From: Streptococcus acidominimus
GTDB taxonomy: Bacteria; Bacillota; Bacilli; Lactobacillales; Streptococcaceae
DNA: 51,718 nucleotides
Assembly (NCBI RefSeq): GCF_001921825.1
Contig: NZ_MSJL01000013.1
Span: 1 to 51,718 of the forward strand
Direction of reading: 5' to 3'
Part shown: positions 47,501 through 51,718 of the stretch, piece by piece
Layout of the letters: every line of letters begins with the position of its first letter
Position numbering within the stretch: position 1 is the stretch's first letter
Made by a program: the position numbers and the translations under genes
Notes under the pieces: generated by a model
Told to the model about the DNA's origin: nothing
What the model saw: only the letters and a program-made list of their open reading frames with translations
The model's database searches: none

Positions 47501-48737
47501 TTTCAAACTCCTCTAATTTCCACTTGTGTTCCTTGGCGATGTAGCCCTTGATGATTTCGACATCTTCCTCATAGAAGCGCTGATCGATCAAGGACACTCG
47601 TCCAAGGTCATGAATCTTATAGTTGTCTTTCAAGGGAATGCGAATCTCAAAAGGTTCAAACAGGGTTTTGATCTTGGCTAAGATCATCATCTGGATATGG
47701 GACTTGGCATTCTCGTCTTTAGCAGACAACATAACGTGAGGAAATTGGCTCGGTGTAAAGCGGTCGTCTGTCTTATCTAATTTATTATAAAGGGCTAGGC
47801 GGGGAATGTCCTCCATCTCCAACTCTTGCAAAATGCTCAAGACCACCTCTTCCTGCTCTGCGTGATGAGGATCAGAAGCGTCGATGACATGGAGCAACAA
47901 GTCCACGTTCATGGACTCTTCGAGGGTGGATTTAAAGGCTGAAATCAGCTCTGTTGGTAGATCTTGGATAAATCCAACCGTATCGGTCACCGTCACCTGA
48001 AAGGTATCGGATAGCTGAACCTGCTTAGTCGTCGCGTCCAAGGTTGCAAATAATTCATCTGCTTCGTACTGGCGCTTGTCCGTCAGAGCATTCATGATCG
48101 TAGACTTGCCTGCATTGGTATAGCCGATCAGACCGATTTTAAAAATGCCCGATTGTAGTCTACGCTCCCGCACGGTTGCACGATTTTTCTCCACGACTTT
48201 CAGCTGGCGTTCAATATCGGCAATCTGGTTACGAATACTCCGACGGTTGAGTTCGAGCTGGCTTTCTCCCGGTCCCCGAGATCCGATTCCGCCTGCCTGA
48301 CGGCTAAGCATGATCCCTTGTCCGATTAAGCGCGGCAACATATATTTCAACTGCGCCAGATGCACCTGTAATTTTCCCTCATGGCTTCGCGCCCGCATAG
48401 CAAAGATGTCTAAAATCAGCTGCATACGGTCAATGACTTTGATCCCCAGAATCTCTTCTAAATTCACATTCTGACGCGGTGTCAAGCGATTATTGACAAG
48501 GACTGTATCGATACCGTCAGCCTCGACCATGAGCTTGATTTCTTCTAATTTACCAGAGCCTACAAAGGTCTTGCTGTCATACCTTTCTCGTTTCTGGGTA
48601 TAGGAGCCCTTGACCACTGCCCCAGCAGTTTTGGCAAGGCTAGCCAACTCTTCCATTGACATGGCAAAGTTCTCTGTCTGTTGCAATTCTACCCCAATCA
48701 GCAAGACACGCTCTTCTTCTTTTTTCGTTTCAATCAT
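47487..48737 (-). CDS. hflX: GTPase HflX
   Basis: 416 residues. N-terminal HflX domain with RDRxQL-like stretch RMQLILDIF and the glycine-rich linker [15 protein letters not shown], then the G domain with [10 protein letters not shown] and [13 protein letters not shown]. It splits stalled or hibernating ribosomes. Overlaps miaA by eight bases. Confidence 0.94.
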   Translation of the reverse strand: MIETKKEEERVLLIGVELQQTENFAMSMEELASLAKTAGAVVKGSYTQKRERYDSKTFVGSGKLEEIKLMVEADGIDTVLVNNRLTPRQNVNLEEILGIKVIDRMQLILDIFAMRARSHEGKLQVHLAQLKYMLPRLIGQGIMLSRQAGGIGSRGPGESQLELNRRSIRNQIADIERQLKVVEKNRATVRERRLQSGIFKIGLIGYTNAGKSTIMNALTDKRQYEADELFATLDATTKQVQLSDTFQVTVTDTVGFIQDLPTELISAFKSTLEESMNVDLLLHVIDASDPHHAEQEEVVLSILQELEMEDIPRLALYNKLDKTDDRFTPSQFPHVMLSAKDENAKSHIQMMILAKIKTLFEPFEIRIPLKDNYKIHDLGRVSLIDQRFYEEDVEIIKGYIAKEHKWKLEEFENGLH

Positions 48738-49623
48738 GTGTTTCCTCTAAAAATTCCGCTACTCGTTGGTAGATCCTGTCTTTCACACCGGCTTCAGATA
48801 CCCTATCAAATGCCACCTGCATCCGGTTGCGAAACCAAGTCAACTGGCGCTTAGCAAAGCGCCTAGTATTTTGCTTGACCTTATCGACAGCTTCTTCAAG
48901 GCTAACCTCCCCAGCAAAATAGGGGAAAAATTCCTTGTAGCCGATCCCTAGGCTGGCTTGAGCTTTCGGGTGCGCTTCATAGAGCCACCTAGCCTCTACT
49001 AGCAAGCCCGCTTCCAGCATCTGATCTACTCGCTGGTTGATGCGCTCATATAAGATAGGCCGCTCATCTGACAAGCCAATCAGCAGGGCTTCATAAGGCG
49101 GTTCTTGATTTTCTAACTCTTGACCTAGATGTGCCAACTCTAGCTGTCTCATGGCACGGCGACGGTTGATTTGGGGAATCTCAATCCCTAGCTCTGCTAT
49201 TTTCCCAAATAAGTCCTCGTCTGATAAGCTGTCTAAATCCTTACGGTAGGCGAGAATCTCTTCATGTGCTACCTGACCACCCAGATGATAGCCCTCGAGC
49301 AGACTTTGAATATAAAGCCCTGTCCCCCCTACGATAATCGGTAACTTGCCCCGATTGGCAATCTCCTCAATACGCTTATTGGCTTCTACCACAAAATCAA
49401 AAGCAGAGTACCCCTCGGTCACATCACGGACATCAATCAAATGGTGGGGGGCAAGAGCCTGCTCTTCCTTGTTTGCCTTGGCTGTTCCAATATCCAACTG
49501 CCTGTAAACCTGCTGGCTATCGCCACTGATAATCTCACCATTAAAGCGTCTAGCAAGCTCAATTCCTAAGGCAGTTTTCCCCACCGCAGTCGGGCCTACC
49601 ACTACTACTATCTTCGTTTTCAT
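48730..49623 (-). CDS. miaA: tRNA dimethylallyltransferase
   Basis: 297 residues. P-loop [32 protein letters not shown] and [10 protein letters not shown]. It adds the isopentenyl group to A37 of tRNAs. First gene of miaA-hflX-hyp-rnz-SDR. The ribosome site is moderate (AAGGAAAAAG). Confidence 0.95.
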   Translation of the reverse strand: MKTKIVVVVGPTAVGKTALGIELARRFNGEIISGDSQQVYRQLDIGTAKANKEEQALAPHHLIDVRDVTEGYSAFDFVVEANKRIEEIANRGKLPIIVGGTGLYIQSLLEGYHLGGQVAHEEILAYRKDLDSLSDEDLFGKIAELGIEIPQINRRRAMRQLELAHLGQELENQEPPYEALLIGLSDERPILYERINQRVDQMLEAGLLVEARWLYEAHPKAQASLGIGYKEFFPYFAGEVSLEEAVDKVKQNTRRFAKRQLTWFRNRMQVAFDRVSEAGVKDRIYQRVAEFLEETHD

Positions 49624-49642
49624 CTTTTTCCTTGAAAATTTC

Positions 49643-49670
49643 TTGTTTTTTCGCTACAATCTATTATAAC
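49643..49670 (+). promoter_or_regulatory. Promoter of the DUF3042 gene
   Basis: TTGTTT, 16 bases, TATAAC, then AAAGGAGAAACAACT before the ATG. Confidence 0.5.
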
Positions 49671-49691
49671 ACAAGTAAAGGAGAAACAACT

Positions 49692-49862
49692 ATGGCTAAA
49701 GGTTTTGGAAAAGGTTTCTTGACAGGAGTTGCTAGCACAGTTGCTCTTGCCGCAGGTGCGATTTTTACTATTCATAAAACAATTATCGAACCTGAAGAAA
49801 AGAAAGAAGCGTTCATCGAAGAAAATCGTAAAAAAGCAGCGCGCCGCCGCGTCGCACATTAA
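49692..49862 (+). CDS. DUF3042 small membrane protein
   Basis: 56 residues: MAKGFGKGFLTGVASTVAL start, one membrane segment (about 8-28), and a basic C-terminus (RKKAARRRVAH). Matches the DUF3042 family of Lactobacillales; function unknown. Start at 49692 chosen for AAAGGAG and the family N-terminus. It is divergent from miaA. Confidence 0.85.
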   Translation: MAKGFGKGFLTGVASTVALAAGAIFTIHKTIIEPEEKKEAFIEENRKKAARRRVAH

Positions 49863-49888
49863 AAAAATGCTCCAGTGGAGCATTTTTT
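49862..49888 (+). terminator. Terminator 1 of DUF3042 gene
   Basis: A run, then TGCTCCA-GT-GGAGCA (self-complementary arms) and TTTTTT, starting at the stop codon. Confidence 0.75.
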
Positions 49889-49915
49889 CACGAGTCTAGA
49901 AACATAAAAGCGAGT

Positions 49916-49940
49916 AATGCTCCAGTGGAGCATTTTTTTA
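49916..49940 (+). terminator. Terminator 2, same hairpin duplicated
   Basis: The hairpin ATGCTCCAGTGGAGCAT with a T7 run is repeated 54 bases on; the spacer also contains CGAGT/TGAGC-like matches, so it looks like a small tandem duplication. Confidence 0.65.
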
Positions 49941-49958
49941 TGAGCTTAATAATGTAGG

Positions 49959-50013
49959 GAGTAGGAAAAATCAAACTCTTAGGAGTGAGCGATTTTTCCA
50001 CTCTCATTTTTTT
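49959..50013. terminator. Third terminator between DUF3042 and DUF4956 genes
   Basis: GAGTAGGAAAAATC pairs with GATTTTTCCACTC, followed by TCATTTTTTTG on the plus strand. Confidence 0.55.
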
Positions 50014-50055
50014 GCATACTAATATCAAAACTGGGAAAATTTCATTTTTATAATA

Positions 50056-50739
50056 TTATAGGTACTTCTTCTTAGGAGCCTGCTTATGAAGGCTGACCGA
50101 GACAGGATTTGCTGCAAGTAAGCGATCCATCAACTGCTGATCGCTTATTTTGCGATCCAAGAGTAGCTCATATTCCAAGTCTAAAATGCCCTTTTTAGAC
50201 TTATAGTGGATAGAGAGCAAGGCTAGCTCCTGACAAGCCTTGCCAAATTGATGCTCAAAAAATTCTTGGTAATCAAAGTCTGTTGCAACACTGACTAACA
50301 GATAGCGACGATTTTGGTTCACTTGGGCGAAGCGAGTGTGTTCTAAGATCAAGACCATCACCCCTAAGATAATAGTGACTAGCAGCGCAAGCACCAAGTG
50401 CCCCATACCTGTCGCCAGTCCAATCGCTGTCGCCATAAAGACTGCTAGAAGCTCCTTGGAAGTCCCAGCTGCTGATCGAAAACGAATGAGGCTAAACGTT
50501 CCTGCTACTGCAACGCTAGTCCCTAAACTCCCATTGGTTAAGAAGATAATCACCGCAATCAGACTAGGGAGCAAGGTCAGGGTTACGACAAATTCCTTGG
50601 TATAGCTGGCTTTATACTTGTAAATCCAAGCTAATCCTATGCCCAGCATGAGACTGACAGCCAAGCTCAATCCGAGTTGGGCGATACTAACATTGGCTGT
50701 ACCACTGGTAAAAATACTGCTAAATAGCTGCGTTTGCAT
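50056..50739 (-). CDS. DUF4956 membrane protein
   Basis: 227 residues from ATG 50739 with GGGGAGGTGAGCAGC upstream. Four membrane segments (residues ~20-130), with the conserved GTFSLIRFRSAAGTSKELLAVF between them, then a soluble domain. DUF4956 proteins are regularly coupled to VTC-domain proteins, as here (20-base overlap). They may channel or sense the polymer made by the partner, which is inference. Confidence 0.85.
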   Translation of the reverse strand: MQTQLFSSIFTSGTANVSIAQLGLSLAVSLMLGIGLAWIYKYKASYTKEFVVTLTLLPSLIAVIIFLTNGSLGTSVAVAGTFSLIRFRSAAGTSKELLAVFMATAIGLATGMGHLVLALLVTIILGVMVLILEHTRFAQVNQNRRYLLVSVATDFDYQEFFEHQFGKACQELALLSIHYKSKKGILDLEYELLLDRKISDQQLMDRLLAANPVSVSLHKQAPKKKYL

Positions 50740-51463
50740 GCTGCTCACCTCCCCTACTTAGGCTCGCCAACCGATAGGCATTGCCATATTTTGAAAAAGA
50801 CTGCTTTTGAATCTGGTATTTTTCAAGCAAGTCCACTAGCCATGTGGGTTGCTCCTCGGCTACCTTGATTTCGATGATAACCTTATCTGGATCCAGCAGA
50901 GCCTTGCCAAATCTTCCCCTCTCCACATCAATATGGTCAGCCCGATAAAGCAGATTTTGATCCACAGTCACGCGCACCTTCTGATCTTCCTTGCCTTTAA
51001 AAGACACACGGTCATAGTAGATATACATCTTAGGTTTGATCGAGCCGTAACGCTTCTTCAATGTTGCCAATTCAGACATCACTTTTTCATCAGCCATTGT
51101 CTGATCAGCCAAACCTTTTTCTACATACTCCATAACCGCCAGTGGCGTTGAGGTCAGACGATACTTGAAGCCAATTTTATTTTCTTTCTTCTTAATTTCT
51201 AAAAAGGCTTGACTATTTTTACTTGGCTGGGCATCATAGACCCGCATTCTCACCTTTTCCCGACCATATTTCTTGTCGATCGCATCTTGGATCATCTCAA
51301 AATTCTCATTATCAAAGTAGATATTGGTAATAGTAGAATTGGCATATTCATCTGCCACCATATACACTTTCAATTCCGTCTCTAATTGAGCAAATACCGC
51401 CTTGTCCACAATATACTTTGATTCCTTACGCCTAAACTGCTTTTGTACAATTTTTGTCTTCAT
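50720..51463 (-). CDS. VTC-domain protein, probable polyphosphate polymerase
   Basis: 247 residues, a single VTC tunnel domain with the basic and acidic residues that line the tunnel: FRRKESKYIV, ITNIYFDN, KVRMRVYD, EIKKKENKIGFKYR, PKMYIYYDRVSFKG, VIIEIKV and SFSKYGNAYR. VTC4 of yeast makes polyphosphate from ATP; bacterial forms are less studied. It has AAAGGAGTGACAG before the ATG and is first in the pair. Confidence 0.85.
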   Translation of the reverse strand: MKTKIVQKQFRRKESKYIVDKAVFAQLETELKVYMVADEYANSTITNIYFDNENFEMIQDAIDKKYGREKVRMRVYDAQPSKNSQAFLEIKKKENKIGFKYRLTSTPLAVMEYVEKGLADQTMADEKVMSELATLKKRYGSIKPKMYIYYDRVSFKGKEDQKVRVTVDQNLLYRADHIDVERGRFGKALLDPDKVIIEIKVAEEQPTWLVDLLEKYQIQKQSFSKYGNAYRLASLSRGGEQHANAAI

Positions 51464-51569
51464 CTGTCACTCCTTTATCATTGATAAAGATAGTTTAGCT
51501 AAGAAACATGAAAAAAAGCTGAAAATTTCATTAGACTTGTTCGGTAACCAAATGTGATATACTATTTGT

Positions 51570-51718
51570 ATGGAAACAATGTATGAAAAATCTCAAAAAC
51601 TCAGTTCAGAGAACTTCAAACTTCTCATAGGTGTTCAAAAAGAGACCTTTCAAGAAATGCTTACCTGTCTCAATGTAGCTTACCAACGTCAACATCGTCA
51701 AGGAGGTCGTCCACGCAA
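51570..51718 (+). mobile_element. Transposase, N-terminal fragment (IS5 family)
   Basis: A frame from ATG 51570 (or 51579) runs off the right edge: LIGVQKETFQEMLTCLNVAY then QGGRPRK. The pattern matches the N-terminal helix-turn-helix domain of IS5-family (IS1381-like) transposases. The candidate left end is about 51535 (GACTTGTTCGGTAACC). Catalytic part not in the window. Confidence 0.65.

Noticed and set aside
49620-49883. 87-residue minus-strand ORF over the DUF3042 gene
   Set aside because: It is the complement of the clear DUF3042 gene and has no ribosome site.

Overview
The window reads as a low-GC streptococcal chromosome, probably Streptococcus suis or a close relative. The evidence is the housekeeping content and order (rplT-rpmI-infC-cmk-LysM gene; miaA-hflX-rnz-SDR-recJ-apt), a cell-wall rhamnan locus of the rgp/gac type, a DUF3042 mini-protein, an LXG toxin, and repeats of the RUP and BOX type. 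The species call is inference; family-level calls rest on motifs read by eye. Almost every gene is on the minus strand. Only the LtaS-like gene, the ferredoxin, the DUF3042 gene and the two edge transposase fragments are on the plus strand.

Layout, left to right. 1-143 is the 3' end of a transposase. 255-6555 (minus) is one likely operon: RlmI-like methyltransferase, aroD, aroC, tyrA, then an LXG polymorphic toxin and its probable immunity gene. 6681-8858 is an LtaS-like enzyme, followed by an IS630 remnant (8976-9570). 9865-12379 is rplT, rpmI, infC (behind an attenuator-like leader), cmk and a LysM surface protein. A ferredoxin and an EbsA-like gene follow.

13416-24685 is the rhamnose polysaccharide operon. 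It starts with rgpA/rgpB/rgpC/rgpD homologues and continues with AT-rich, probably exchanged genes: LicD-like, WsaF-like, a GT2, a DUF2142 membrane protein and a GacH-like phosphoglycerol transferase. After a 1.5 kb repeat-filled gap come an LPxTG-like surface protein and rfbD, then a GacI/GacJ/GacK-like side-chain module, then rfbB, a gene broken by a RUP element, rfbC and rfbA. Together these make dTDP-L-rhamnose, build and export a rhamnose-containing glycan, and probably decorate it with a flipped lipid-linked sugar and glycerol phosphate.

34939-38038 is metA-dnaD-trmK-nif3. 38700-49623 holds apt, recJ, cls, an SDR, rnz, a conserved hypothetical, hflX and miaA. 49692-49862 is DUF3042. 50056-51463 is a VTC-domain/DUF4956 pair. 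A second transposase starts at 51570.

The most unusual content is non-coding. There are two intact 107-108 bp RUP-like elements, a 1.12 kb composite with RUP ends, and arrays of BOX-like stem-loop units at about 24.8-25.9, 38.1-38.6, 39.4-40.1 and 44.25-45.14 kb. Their paired arms differ between copies but remain complementary. One RUP sits in a coding sequence whose reading frame is restored when the element is removed in silico, and one repeat unit supplies the last codons of recJ.
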